Shown here: positions 37,528-45,261 of the stretch, piece by piece
Layout of the letters: the number at the start of each line of letters is the position of its first letter
Numbering within the stretch: position 1 is the first letter of the stretch
DNA from: a virus
DNA length: 64,000 nt
Direction: 5' to 3' (one strand)
IMG/VR virus record: IMGVR_UViG_3300027806_000001
Coordinates: 62,001-126,000 of that record
Translations under genes and position numbers: made by a program
The notes under the pieces: generated by a model
What the model saw: the letters and a program-made list of their open reading frames with translations, nothing else
What the model was told of the DNA's origin: nothing
Databases searched by the model: none

Positions 37528-37923
37528 TCAGGATTCCTTGGGGCTGCAGGAAATGCGCATTGTATCAAGGTCGCCCAGGTACTGGGGCAGCTCCTCGGCG
37601 GGGATGGTCAGGTTGACGGCGTACTTGATCCAGGAGATCCAGTTCTCCTTCGCGGGTATGAACTCCGACTCCTCGGTGAACTGGCACCAGCCGCGGCTCT
37701 GCCACTTGACCAGCACGTCGTTCAGCTTGTTGTACTCCTCGAGGTCCTCTTCGTTCCACAGGCGGAACTGCCGGCTGCGGAAGAAGGGAATCTCCTGGGG
37801 CAGCGACTGGGGAGGATCGGTCGGCTTGATGATCGGCCGGACGGATCCCATGAAGGGCGCCCCGTCGCCGAGCTGCGAGAAGCCTCCGAGCATGATGCTG
37901 GCGGGTCCCAGGGGGTCGCTCAC
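37528..37923 (-). CDS. Hypothetical protein in the virion block, 131 aa
   Basis: Soluble, Trp-rich protein (LVKWQSRGWCQFTEESEFIP, ENWISWIKYAVNLT) with a proline-rich start (IIKPTDPPQSLPQEIP). ATGA-coupled to the KEKAK-tail gene upstream. It could be a small head or neck component, but no family is recognised. Confidence 0.7.
   Translation of the reverse strand: MSDPLGPASIMLGGFSQLGDGAPFMGSVRPIIKPTDPPQSLPQEIPFFRSRQFRLWNEEDLEEYNKLNDVLVKWQSRGWCQFTEESEFIPAKENWISWIKYAVNLTIPAEELPQYLGDLDTMRISCSPKES
37559..37564 (-). promoter_or_regulatory. Extended -10 TGATACAAT
   Basis: TTGA-TACAAT, within the end of the preceding gene, 34 nt before the ATG at 37525. Similar placement to the TATAAT in front of the YYSHP gene. 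No clear -35. Confidence 0.45.
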
Positions 37924-38231
37924 TTGGATTCTCCCTTGGCCTTTTCCTTGGCCTTTTCCTTAGCCTTCTCGCCCAGGTCCAAGGCCCTGGCGTTGCCCTC
38001 GGCCGTCCTCTTGGCGATGTCCTCCGGGGTGGTCGGCGCATCGGGCGCCGCGTCCCACTGCTGCTTGGCCTTTGCGGATCCGTAGCCCAAGCCTCCGCCC
38101 AGGCCGGCGCCTCCCAGGCCCATCATGACCGCGGCCAGCTCGTCGTTCGGCTTGACCAGCTTGCCGAGGCCGTAGCCACTGGTGCCGCCGATGCCTGCGC
38201 CGAGCAGGGCCCAGAGCAGTTCCTGGTTCAT
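37920..38231 (-). CDS. Glycine-zipper membrane protein, 103 aa
   Basis: Two zippered helices (LLWALLGAGIGGTSGYGLGK, VMMGLGGAGLGGGLGYGSAK) and a long charged tail ending KAKEKAKEKAKGESK; the KEKAK repeats come from short DNA repeats at 37930-37970. Likely inserts in membranes with a cytoplasmic or capsid-facing tail. Confidence 0.73.
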   Translation of the reverse strand: MNQELLWALLGAGIGGTSGYGLGKLVKPNDELAAVMMGLGGAGLGGGLGYGSAKAKQQWDAAPDAPTTPEDIAKRTAEGNARALDLGEKAKEKAKEKAKGESK

Positions 38232-38617
38232 GCCAGTCCCTTTCGAACCTCGTTGGTCGCCTGGCGGTACTTGGCCAGCAGGTGCAGCTTCTTGGCCTCG
38301 TCGGCCTCCGAGAACTCGGGCAGGATCTGGCCCTCGGGATCGACCACGTCGGTGCCCTTGTTGTACATCCAGTTGGCGCCGGCTCCGGCGATGCCGCCGC
38401 CCACGAGGCCCAGCGCGGCCAGGGTCAGCGCCAGGTTGACGGCGCCCTGTCCAGTGTTGACGGCCTTCTCGCCTGCGCCGAACGTCTTGGAGGCCACGTC
38501 GGAGACGGCGTCAAAGAATCCCTGCTTGCACATGAGCAGTTCCGACGGAGTGAATCCCAGCTCGGCCGCCCTGGTGCAGAACCCGACCTTGAACCGCATT
38601 TTCGCTGCTTCGTCCAT
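38228..38617 (-). CDS. Virion-like TM protein, 129 aa, leaderless
   Basis: KVGFCTRAAELGFTPSELL is a motif of small phage structural proteins. One membrane segment (LALTLAALGLVGGGIAGAGA, ~60-80), then VVDPEGQILPEFSEADEAKK. TAGACT with TTGAGC at 17-nt spacing lies so close that the transcript should start at ATG. Function unknown. Confidence 0.73.
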   Translation of the reverse strand: MDEAAKMRFKVGFCTRAAELGFTPSELLMCKQGFFDAVSDVASKTFGAGEKAVNTGQGAVNLALTLAALGLVGGGIAGAGANWMYNKGTDVVDPEGQILPEFSEADEAKKLHLLAKYRQATNEVRKGLA

Positions 38618-38623
38618 CGCAGT

Positions 38624-38652
38624 AGTCTACCTTATGCGGAGCCTAGGCTCAA
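38624..38652 (-). promoter_or_regulatory. Promoter TTGAGC-N17-TAGACT for a leaderless mRNA
   Basis: -35 at 38647-38652 (inside the preceding gene), -10 at 38624-38629, six bases (ACTGCG) to ATG. Confidence 0.6.
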
Positions 38653-39860
38653 ATGCCGAGTTTTCCAAGGTTGATGAGAGTGCCTAGCGCGGCGCCGGTG
38701 CCTTGCATGACGCGCTGCTCGGTCGGGCTGATGTTCATGAAGAGGCCGATGCCCTTGGCGGCCACTGTGCCTGCCAGCGCTCCGGCCCCAGCGCCGACCG
38801 CGGCATGCGCCACGTCCCGCACGGTGAACCACGGCTTGTCCGGCCGGGCCCGGCCCGCGCTGTTCATCAGGCCCAGCGCCTGGGCGTAGGTGATCTGGCC
38901 GTCCTGCCACTGCTCGGCCAGAGTGTCGGCCAGGTGCGCCTTGGAGAGCTGCAGGCTCAGGGGGATGGCGGAGTTGGCCTTGACGGTGTGCTCCGGCTCC
39001 GGGTCGCCCGGCACCACGGCGTTGCGGTTGATCCTGGCTATGGTGGCCCGGGACCTGGCGGCCTGGTCGGCCTGCATCTCCGGGGTGTAGTCCTCGTTCT
39101 TGACGGCGCCCAGCCTCGAGAGATCGGACACCGTGCCAGGGAAGGTGGCCAGCCATGGGGCGCTCATGCCGGCCAGCACGGCCAGCGCGCCCAGCGCCTT
39201 GCCCTTGCGCTGGAACCTCTCGGGGAAGAAGTACTGCAGGGCCGGCACCGCGGCCAGGCCCAGGGCGGACAGTCCCGCCCCGGTCACCACGTTGCCGATG
39301 CGCCTCTGGGCGTCGGCCGAGTACTGGCCCTCTCCGTACCAGGCGCCGGGGGAGTACCCCAGGTACTTCTGCAGGTCGCCCACGGTCGCGCCCTGCTTCA
39401 TGCCCGGCTGAGCCTGGGGCTGCGCCTTGCGAGCCTGGAACTCCCTGGTGGCCTTGAACATGTCGCGCATGGGGTCGGCGGCCGGGGCGGCCGCGGCGTC
39501 GCCCTCGGGCTTGGCCTTCAGAGTGTCGTTGGTCAGCTTGCCCTTGAGCCTGGAGGTGGGCCTGGTCATCTTTGAGACGGTGCCGCCCGGGGTCGGCATG
39601 CCGAAGCCCGCCCCGATCGCGGCGGGAGCCGCGGCCTTGACCCTGGACTCCAGCTCCAGGCCATGCACCACCTCGCGCGGGACGTGGATGCGGAACCCGG
39701 TGGGCTGGTGGGTCAGCCCCACGATGCCGCCCTGCTCGGAGTCGATGTAGAACTCCGCGGGAGCCTGGCGCACCAGCTGGTTGACCAGCGAGTGCTTGGC
39801 GCCGTACTGCCGCACGTCGGAGTAGCCCTTGGCCTGCTTGAGGTCCGAGACGTTCGCCAT
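38649..39860 (-). CDS. Virion-like protein, 403 aa
   Basis: MANVSDLKQAKGYSDVRQYG, with FYIDSEQGGIVGLTHQPTGF, a Pro/Ala linker (KAKPEGDAAAAPAADP), a membrane-like region (VVTGAGLSALGLAAVPALQY; ALAVLAGMSAPWLATFPGT) and a C-terminal zipper (VGAGAGALAGTVAAKGIGLF). Long protein with several hydrophobic stretches, as expected of an ejection protein. GAGGACC before ATG; one base after the preceding stop. Confidence 0.74.
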   Translation of the reverse strand: MANVSDLKQAKGYSDVRQYGAKHSLVNQLVRQAPAEFYIDSEQGGIVGLTHQPTGFRIHVPREVVHGLELESRVKAAAPAAIGAGFGMPTPGGTVSKMTRPTSRLKGKLTNDTLKAKPEGDAAAAPAADPMRDMFKATREFQARKAQPQAQPGMKQGATVGDLQKYLGYSPGAWYGEGQYSADAQRRIGNVVTGAGLSALGLAAVPALQYFFPERFQRKGKALGALAVLAGMSAPWLATFPGTVSDLSRLGAVKNEDYTPEMQADQAARSRATIARINRNAVVPGDPEPEHTVKANSAIPLSLQLSKAHLADTLAEQWQDGQITYAQALGLMNSAGRARPDKPWFTVRDVAHAAVGAGAGALAGTVAAKGIGLFMNISPTEQRVMQGTGAALGTLINLGKLGI

Positions 39861-39861
39861 G

Positions 39862-41769
39862 TCAGTTGGTCCTCGTGGCGTAGTTCCCGTAGGGGGACCG
39901 GCCCTGGTCAGGTGGTCCAAGGACGGCCTGCAGCAGGGCGGGATCGTTCAGCAGCATCGTCATCGTGGCCGGATCGACCGCCTGGCTCAGCCTTCTGGAG
40001 GCATCGACGGTAGGCGCAGGGGACTGCAGAGCTTCCTCCCGGCTCCTGTACCAGTTGGCCAGGGTCTGGTAGGCCTGGGGATCGGAAGCGGCCAGCTCGC
40101 CAAGTTCCGCCTGGGTGCGGGAGTTCTCCGGAATCGCTCCGTAGATCGAGTCCCTGAGTTCCGGACTGACCCTCTGCAGCACATCCATGACGGCCTGCGG
40201 CGACTGGCCCAGGCCCACCAGCCTCTGGGTCAGTTCGGAGCCCAGGCCCTGCCGGTTCAAGGCTGCCTGCTCGCGGTCGAACTCGGCCCTGGCCTTGCGC
40301 TGGGAGTAGGTCTCGAGCCCCTTGAACGGAGCCGAGGCCTCCATGGCGCCGGTGGCCAGGCGGACAAATGCGTTGTCCGGAATGTCCTGCTCGAGCTGAG
40401 AGCGGATCACGTCGAGTTCCTTGGTGTCGGGATAGCTGACGTTGCCGTACTGATCCACGGGAACCCCCTGTTCGGTCGCGGATCGCAGCACATTCTCCCG
40501 GAGAGGGGCTTTGGAGAGAAGGGAGGCGGGAATGGTAAAGGCCTGCGCGGTGTTCGGGAGGCCGGTCATGCGCTGGGCCGGACCCACGGCGAGCTCCCTT
40601 GCGACTTCGCCAAAGGACGCGTTCGGATTGTCGCCCAGCAGCTCGCCTGCCGAGGAGAGGCCTGCCTCCGCACCCTGGGCGAAGTTGCCCAACCCCCAGC
40701 CGCGGCCCAGGGATCCTAAGGCGAACTGCGTCAGTTGACCCGGCACCGTCGCCGTCGCCCCGGAGCCGGAGAGGACTGCCGGAGCCATCCTGGAGCCGGA
40801 GATGGACCAGAGGGGATTGAGCGCGCTGCCGAAGGCGTTGAAGACTCCCTTGGCCCCTTGTTCACCGAACCCTGCAACCGTGCGCAAGGCGCCGGGGGAG
40901 AGCTTGGAGGAGAACTGAGGCAAGGCGAACGCCCCCTCGTACAAAGCCTTGGGGACGACCCTGCCTGCGGAGCTGACCGCCTGGCCTGCCCGGGCGACGA
41001 CCGGAGCCACCTTGGCCGGCACCGCGGACATGATTTTGCCTCCGGCGGCGGTGACGAGGTTGCCTGCCCGGGATGCCAAAGAGGGCAGCACCGCCTTGGT
41101 TGCTCCGGCTCTGCCGGCGTTGGCGACAAGGGCGGCGTTTCCCTGCCCGCCGGTGGCTGCCGCGGTCAGGGCGTGGGCTCCTGTAGCAAGTGAGGTGCCT
41201 GCCCAGTTCTGCAAGGAATTACGCGCGAGCACGGGATCCCGCTCCATGGCGTCGTACATCAGGAAGGAGTTGACGCCCGCCTTGCCTGCGTCGGGCAGGT
41301 ATTTGGTGTAGTAGGCGCCCTGATCCTCCAGGCCTTCCTGGACGGCCTGCTGGTTGTCTGTCATGTAGTTGTAGGCGATGCCTGGCCAGCTCATGTTCCA
41401 CGCCGCGCTGGCGTACGGCTGCACGGTGTCCCGCCAGAACTCCCTTGGCCTCGCGTTCCTGACGTAGGCCGGAGGCAGCAGGTCCTCCTCGGTCATCCTG
41501 CGGCCCATGATCGGAACGACCGCCGGCACGGCCTGACGACCAGGCTGATCGTAGATGCCGCCGGCGGCCCGGGAGCTGGACGCGGCGCCGGGCCGCGGCT
41601 CAGGCAGGGACGCCCCCACCGGTTCCGGTTGCCGAGTCCTTGCGTTCGACTGGACGCGGCCTGCCGGCGACATCATGCCCATCAGGTTCTGGTTCTGGAT
41701 GCTCTCCAGGGAGTTGCCGGGACCTGGGCCCTGCGCTGACTTGACGTGATGGTCGTATGGCTTGGGCAT
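39862..41769 (-). CDS. Large virion-like protein with PYDHHVK head, 635 aa
   Basis: MPKPYDHHVKSAQGPGPGNS, almost the same head as the 169-aa protein next to the polymerase. A Pro/Arg/Ser-rich region (1-100) is followed by long Ala/Gly/Val-rich parts (AGTSLATGAHALTAAATGGQ; AGNLVTAAGGKIMSAVPAKV) and a charged helical C-terminus (ETYSQRKARAEFDREQAALN). First gene of the leftward virion block; its leader has a TACAAT box and CAGGACC RBS. Candidate internal virion/ejection protein. Confidence 0.74.
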   Translation of the reverse strand: MPKPYDHHVKSAQGPGPGNSLESIQNQNLMGMMSPAGRVQSNARTRQPEPVGASLPEPRPGAASSSRAAGGIYDQPGRQAVPAVVPIMGRRMTEEDLLPPAYVRNARPREFWRDTVQPYASAAWNMSWPGIAYNYMTDNQQAVQEGLEDQGAYYTKYLPDAGKAGVNSFLMYDAMERDPVLARNSLQNWAGTSLATGAHALTAAATGGQGNAALVANAGRAGATKAVLPSLASRAGNLVTAAGGKIMSAVPAKVAPVVARAGQAVSSAGRVVPKALYEGAFALPQFSSKLSPGALRTVAGFGEQGAKGVFNAFGSALNPLWSISGSRMAPAVLSGSGATATVPGQLTQFALGSLGRGWGLGNFAQGAEAGLSSAGELLGDNPNASFGEVARELAVGPAQRMTGLPNTAQAFTIPASLLSKAPLRENVLRSATEQGVPVDQYGNVSYPDTKELDVIRSQLEQDIPDNAFVRLATGAMEASAPFKGLETYSQRKARAEFDREQAALNRQGLGSELTQRLVGLGQSPQAVMDVLQRVSPELRDSIYGAIPENSRTQAELGELAASDPQAYQTLANWYRSREEALQSPAPTVDASRRLSQAVDPATMTMLLNDPALLQAVLGPPDQGRSPYGNYATRTN

Positions 41770-41800
41770 GCAGGGTCCTGTTCAGGCGGTCAATCTGGAA

Positions 41801-41806
41801 ATTGTA
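41801..41806 (-). promoter_or_regulatory. -10 box TACAAT heading the virion block
   Basis: Leftward TACAAT 32-37 nt before the ATG of the 635-aa protein; back to back with the rightward box at 41866-41871. No convincing -35 seen. Confidence 0.45.
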
Positions 41807-41865
41807 CCTGCTGGTCCGCTCGGCTGCATCTTCGCAGGCCAAGGTCGGTCCTCGGCGATTTCCTG

Positions 41866-41871
41866 TAGAAT
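41866..41871 (+). promoter_or_regulatory. -10 box TAGAAT, six bases before ATG (leaderless)
   Basis: TAGAAT-TCCGGC-ATG repeats the 6-nt distance seen at the RNA polymerase gene and at 38617. The -35 region is weak. Confidence 0.55.
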
Positions 41872-41877
41872 TCCGGC

Positions 41878-42591
41878 ATGAACACGCGCGTCGACTACAG
41901 CCCCCTTCGCCAACATCTCATGGAGAAGACGGCCTTCCTGGGCGATCTGCTTGGATCAAGCAAGTACGAGCCGCAGATTCTGGAGGACGTACCGTCGATT
42001 GACGACTTCGATCCTATGACCCAGGACTACGAGCAGGCCCTGGACAAATACTGGAAGAGCCTGGGCTACTCGGACGTGCGGCGGCACGACTACGCCCCAT
42101 CAGGAACTCCGTACACCATGAAGGGCCCCGACGGCCGCTACTACGAGGCCGCCATGAACGAGGACCTGGGCAAGTGGGAGCTGACTCCCATGGGCGGTCC
42201 TCAGCACGACATGGCCGAGCACCCCGACGATCTGCCGGATACCTACAACCGCAAGGGTCCGAGCCTGGGCAGGGACAAGAACTCCATGGACTACAGCCTC
42301 CTTCGCCAGCACCTCATGGAGAAGATCGCAGCCTCTCCGGCCTGGACCAGGGCCGAGGGCAAGAACCCCGAGGGCGGCCTCAACGCCAAGGGCCGGGCCA
42401 GCTACAAGGCGCAGACGGGCGGCACCCTGCGTCCGCCGGTCACCAAGGATCGCGCCGACAAGAGCCCCAAGGACGCCAAGCGCCGGGCCAGCTTCTGCGC
42501 TCGAAGCGCAGGCCAGATGAAGATGTGGCCGGAGGCCGCCAAGGATCCGGAGAGTAGGCTCAGGAAGGCCCGCCGGGCCTGGGACTGCTGA
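41878..42591 (+). CDS. DUF6321-like protein with duplicated head motif, 237 aa
   Basis: Only plus-strand virion-area gene. Two copies of a head motif: VDYSPLRQHLMEKTAF at residue 5 and MDYSLLRQHLMEKIAA near 138. The C-terminal part (AEGKNPEGGLNAKGRASYKA, KRRASFCARSAGQMKMW, SRLRKARRAWDC) matches DUF6321, found in phage and marine viral proteins. An internal ATG before the second motif could yield a separate ~100-aa product. Ends before a bidirectional terminator. Leaderless start. Confidence 0.75.
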   Translation: MNTRVDYSPLRQHLMEKTAFLGDLLGSSKYEPQILEDVPSIDDFDPMTQDYEQALDKYWKSLGYSDVRRHDYAPSGTPYTMKGPDGRYYEAAMNEDLGKWELTPMGGPQHDMAEHPDDLPDTYNRKGPSLGRDKNSMDYSLLRQHLMEKIAASPAWTRAEGKNPEGGLNAKGRASYKAQTGGTLRPPVTKDRADKSPKDAKRRASFCARSAGQMKMWPEAAKDPESRLRKARRAWDC

Positions 42592-42600
42592 GCCTCCGAC

Positions 42601-42648
42601 AGCTAAAAGAAAGACCCTCGGTTTTGGCCGGGGGTCTTTCTTTTAGCT
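42601..42648. terminator. Bidirectional intrinsic terminator
   Basis: AGCTAAAAGAAAGACCC and its exact complement (17 bp each) flank a 14-nt loop; both strands end with CTTTCTTTTAGC. It separates the plus-strand gene from the GX array on the minus strand. Confidence 0.9.
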
Positions 42649-42671
42649 GCTCACTCTCACTCATCGCATGC

Positions 42672-42959
42672 TCATTCGGAGACTCCTTTGCCGTCGCCGC
42701 GGCCGCTGCCACCGCCCATGCCGCTGCCGCAGACGCTGCCGTAGCCCCAGCCTCTGCCATTGCCGTCGCCGCGGCCGCTGCCACCGCCCATGCCGCTGCC
42801 GCAGACGCTGCCGTAGCCCCAGCCTGTGCCGCTGCCATCGCCGCCGCCGCTGCCGCCGCTGCTGTGGTCCCAGCCTCTGCCGTCGCCGTTGCCTCTGCCG
42901 TTGCCGCCGCCCTTGCCCCTGCCATCGCCATCACCGTGGCCATTACCTGGGTTGCTCAT
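42672..42959 (-). CDS. GX-repeat glycine-rich protein 13 (95 aa)
   Basis: Head MSNPGNGHGDGDG. Carries an internal duplication (GWGYGSVCGSGMGGGSGRGD twice). Last copy of the second large GX array; after it the frame ends VSE with an ATGA into a 4-codon ORF and then the terminator. Function unknown. Confidence 0.86.
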   Translation of the reverse strand: MSNPGNGHGDGDGRGKGGGNGRGNGDGRGWDHSSGGSGGGDGSGTGWGYGSVCGSGMGGGSGRGDGNGRGWGYGSVCGSGMGGGSGRGDGKGVSE

Positions 42960-43240
42960 GATGAACCTCCTTCGCCGTTGCCACTGCCGTTGCCATCGCC
43001 GCTGCCGGCGCCGTCGCCGTAGCCCCTGCCGTTGCCGTAACCTTTGCCGTTGCCCCGGCCTTCGCCATCGCCGCCGCCGTTGCCGCTGCCCCAGCCTGTG
43101 CCGTGGCCGCAGCCTGTGCCGCGGCCTATGCCGTAGCCCATGCCGCTGCCCTCGCCGTCACCCGAGCCGCTGCTCCAGCCCTTGCCGTCCCCCATGCCGT
43201 TGCCCTCGCCCTCGCCATGGCCATTACCTGGGTTGCTCAT
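42956..43240 (-). CDS. GX-repeat glycine-rich protein 14 (94 aa)
   Basis: Head MSNPGNGHGEGEGNGMGDG, then a regular GX repeat with no interruptions longer than one residue. Ends GEGGSS, encoding GAAGGAGGTTCATC plus ATGA for the next gene. Function unknown. Confidence 0.86.
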   Translation of the reverse strand: MSNPGNGHGEGEGNGMGDGKGWSSGSGDGEGSGMGYGIGRGTGCGHGTGWGSGNGGGDGEGRGNGKGYGNGRGYGDGAGSGDGNGSGNGEGGSS

Positions 43241-43586
43241 TCGAAACCTCCTTCGGCATCCTCGAGTAGATCGGCTCGCGCAGCCTGAGGATGTAGTGGT
43301 CGCCCTCGCTCTGAGGCCCGACCTCCACGTCTATCATGGCCGCCTGCACCAGGTCGCACATCAGGGGGTGCACGTCCCTGAGGCGCAGCCTGAACATACC
43401 GGCCACGTCGCGCAGCTGGACGCCCGCCGGCCCCGCGGCCGACACCAGGGCCATCACGGCCTTCCTGCGGTCCGCCGAGCGCAGCAGCCGCCGGCCGGGG
43501 CCTGCCGCCTTGCGCCGGACCCTGTGCCGCTCGGCAAGCTGCTCGGCAAGCATGCGGAGCCTCGTGTCGATCGCCGGACCGCTCAT
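43224..43586 (-). CDS. Winged-helix-like protein inside a GX array, 120 aa
   Basis: Not glycine-rich. A basic N-terminal helix (LAERHRVRRKAAGPGRRLLR) is followed by a winged-helix-like unit (AVMALVSAAGPAGVQLRDVA, DLVQAAMIDVEVGPQ, HYILRLREP). The C-terminus (MPKEVSNEQPR) reads 17 nt into the next GX gene, set by its ribosome-binding site. The only ordinary protein in this array; a possible DNA-binding regulator. Confidence 0.72.
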   Translation of the reverse strand: MSGPAIDTRLRMLAEQLAERHRVRRKAAGPGRRLLRSADRRKAVMALVSAAGPAGVQLRDVAGMFRLRLRDVHPLMCDLVQAAMIDVEVGPQSEGDHYILRLREPIYSRMPKEVSNEQPR

Positions 43587-43999
43587 GCCGAGCCTCCTTT
43601 GCCGTTGCCCTTGCCGTTGCCGTAACCTTTGCCGTCGCCCCGGCCTTCGCCATCGCCGCGGCCATCGCCACCAAAGACAAAGCCATGCGCCGAGCCGTGG
43701 CCGTAGCCTTTGCCGTTGCCGTAGCCCCTGCCGCTACCGCTGCCATAGCCGCGGCCGTAACCCCTGCCGTTGCCGCTGCCGTCGCCATCACCGTGGCCCT
43801 CGCCGAAGCCGCTGCCGAGTCCATTGCCTGCGTTGCCATGGCCGCCGCCGTCACCCGTGCCATCGCCCCAGCCGCTGCCGTAGCCATGGCCGTCGCCCAT
43901 GCCGCTGCCGCGGCCGCTGCCTTCACCGCTGCCGCTGCAATAGCCGGAGCCGCTGCCGTTGCCCTCGCCGCTGCCGTTGCCGTTACCTGGGTTGCTCAT
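43583..43999 (-). CDS. GX-repeat glycine-rich protein 16 (138 aa)
   Basis: Head MSNPGNGNGSGEGNGSGSG. Contains GHGSAHGFVFGGDGRGDG on a 59-bp segment (43650-43708) identical to one in the GX gene 25 kb away at 18761-19162, plus HGNAGNGLGSGFG shared with the next gene. Longest GX copy in this array. Function unknown. Confidence 0.87.
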   Translation of the reverse strand: MSNPGNGNGSGEGNGSGSGYCSGSGEGSGRGSGMGDGHGYGSGWGDGTGDGGGHGNAGNGLGSGFGEGHGDGDGSGNGRGYGRGYGSGSGRGYGNGKGYGHGSAHGFVFGGDGRGDGEGRGDGKGYGNGKGNGKGGSA

Positions 44000-44319
44000 T
44001 CGGAACCTCCTTTGCCGTTGCCCACGCCGCTGACGCTGCCGAAGCCGCTGCCGAGTCCATTGCCTGCGTTGCCATGGCCGCTGCCGTAGCCCCCGCCGTC
44101 ACCCGTGCCATCGCCCCAGCCGCTGCCGCTGCCTTTGCCATCGCCCCAGCCGCTGCCATCGCCATAGCCCCTGCCGTTGCCGCTGCCATAGCCCCTGCCG
44201 TTGCCGCTGCCACAGCCACTGCCGTAGCCATAGCCGGTGCCATCGCCCCAGCCGCTGCCGTAGCCGTTGCCCCTGCCACAACCGTGGCCGTTGCCGTTGC
44301 CACTACCTGGGTCGCTCAT
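43996..44319 (-). CDS. GX-repeat glycine-rich protein 17 (107 aa)
   Basis: Head MSDPGSGNGNGHGCG. About 44127-44276 matches 10699-10824 in the GX gene at 10508, but with one extra 24-bp unit (GSGNGRGY repeated). Shares HGNAGNGLGSGFG with its neighbour. Function unknown. Confidence 0.87.
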   Translation of the reverse strand: MSDPGSGNGNGHGCGRGNGYGSGWGDGTGYGYGSGCGSGNGRGYGSGNGRGYGDGSGWGDGKGSGSGWGDGTGDGGGYGSGHGNAGNGLGSGFGSVSGVGNGKGGSE

Positions 44320-44648
44320 TCGGAACCTCCTTTGCCGTTGCCCCATCCGTAGCCGGTGCCCCATCCGTAGCCGGTGCCCCAGCCGCTGCCATCGCCGCTG
44401 CCGTTACCCCAGCCGGTGCCGTAGCCATAGCCGGTGCCATCGCCCCAGCCGATGCCATGGCCGTAGCCGTCGCCGCTGCCGTCGCCGTTGCCCCAGCCGT
44501 TGCCGCTGCCCGTGCCGCCGCCGTCGTTTTGGCCAAAACCGCCGCCGAAGCCCCTGCCGTCGCCATCGCCCCTGCCGCTGCCGTAGCCGCTGCCGCAGCC
44601 ATGGCCGCGGCCGCTGCCCTCACCCTGGCCGTTACCTGGGTTGCTCAT
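44316..44648 (-). CDS. GX-repeat glycine-rich protein 18 (110 aa)
   Basis: Head MSNPGNGQGEGSGRG. Unusually rich in Trp and Tyr toward the end (WGTGYGWGTGYGWGNG), encoded by three near-perfect 18-bp repeats at 44340-44385. Contains GFGGGFGQNDG, shared with the next gene. Function unknown. Confidence 0.86.
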   Translation of the reverse strand: MSNPGNGQGEGSGRGHGCGSGYGSGRGDGDGRGFGGGFGQNDGGGTGSGNGWGNGDGSGDGYGHGIGWGDGTGYGYGTGWGNGSGDGSGWGTGYGWGTGYGWGNGKGGSE

Positions 44649-44959
44649 TCGGAGCCTCCCTTGCCGTTGCCCATGCCGCCGCCAGTGCCGCAGCCGTAGC
44701 CGCCGCCGTCTCCTCTTCCGCCGCATTTGCCAAAGCCATGGCCGGTGCCGTCACCGAAGCCCTTACCTCTGCCGAAGCCCTTACCGTTGCCCCAGCCGCT
44801 GCCTTTGCCATCGCCCCAGCCGTAGCCGTCAGCGCTGCCCATGCCGCGGCCGCCGCCGTAGCCGCTGCAATAGCCGGAGCCGCTGCCGTCGTTTTGGCCA
44901 AAACCGCCGCCGAAGCCCCTGCCGCTGCCGTTGCCATTGCCACTACCTGGGTCGCTCAT
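44645..44959 (-). CDS. GX-repeat glycine-rich protein 19 (104 aa)
   Basis: Head MSDPGSGNGNGSGRGFGGGF, with QNDGSGSGYCSGYGG and Lys/Phe-rich KGFGRGKGFGDG. Shares blocks with GX proteins 11, 16 and 18. ATGA-coupled on both sides. Function unknown. Confidence 0.86.
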   Translation of the reverse strand: MSDPGSGNGNGSGRGFGGGFGQNDGSGSGYCSGYGGGRGMGSADGYGWGDGKGSGWGNGKGFGRGKGFGDGTGHGFGKCGGRGDGGGYGCGTGGGMGNGKGGSE

Positions 44960-45261
44960 TCGGAGCCTCCTTTGCCGTTGCCACTGCCGTCGCCGATGCC
45001 GTAGCCCTCGCCGAAGCCCTTGCCATTGCAGTAGCCCCAGCCGAAGCCCCAGCCACTGCCATCGCCGTAGCCTCTGCCGAAGCCATCGCCGCCGCCGCTG
45101 CCGCGGCCGTTGCCGAGGCCCTCGCCGTTGCCGCTGCCGCCGCCCATGCCTCTGCCGTTGCCGTTGCCGCTGCCCTCGCCGCTGCCGCTGCCCATGCCTC
45201 CGCCCCTGCCGTTGCCGTCGCCATCACCCTGGCCGCTACCTTGTAAGTAGTTACCCATCAT
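44956..45261 (-). CDS. GX-repeat glycine-rich protein 20 (101 aa)
   Basis: Head MMGNYLQGSGQGDGDGNG, different from the MSNPGNG heads, as expected for the first copy of the array. Contains NGNGRGMGGGSGNGEG, close to the GX gene at 10036. Overlaps the TM gene upstream by 11 nt. Function unknown. Confidence 0.85.
   Translation of the reverse strand: MMGNYLQGSGQGDGDGNGRGGGMGSGSGEGSGNGNGRGMGGGSGNGEGLGNGRGSGGGDGFGRGYGDGSGWGFGWGYCNGKGFGEGYGIGDGSGNGKGGSE

Noticed and set aside
43583-43999. Diversity-generating retroelement target region
   Set aside because: Variable GX modules would fit a target, but no reverse transcriptase or template repeat was seen in the window.
42672-45261. CRISPR array or other direct-repeat array
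   Set aside because: The 6-bp periodicity is codon-driven and units are not separated by unique spacers of constant length; no cas genes are present.
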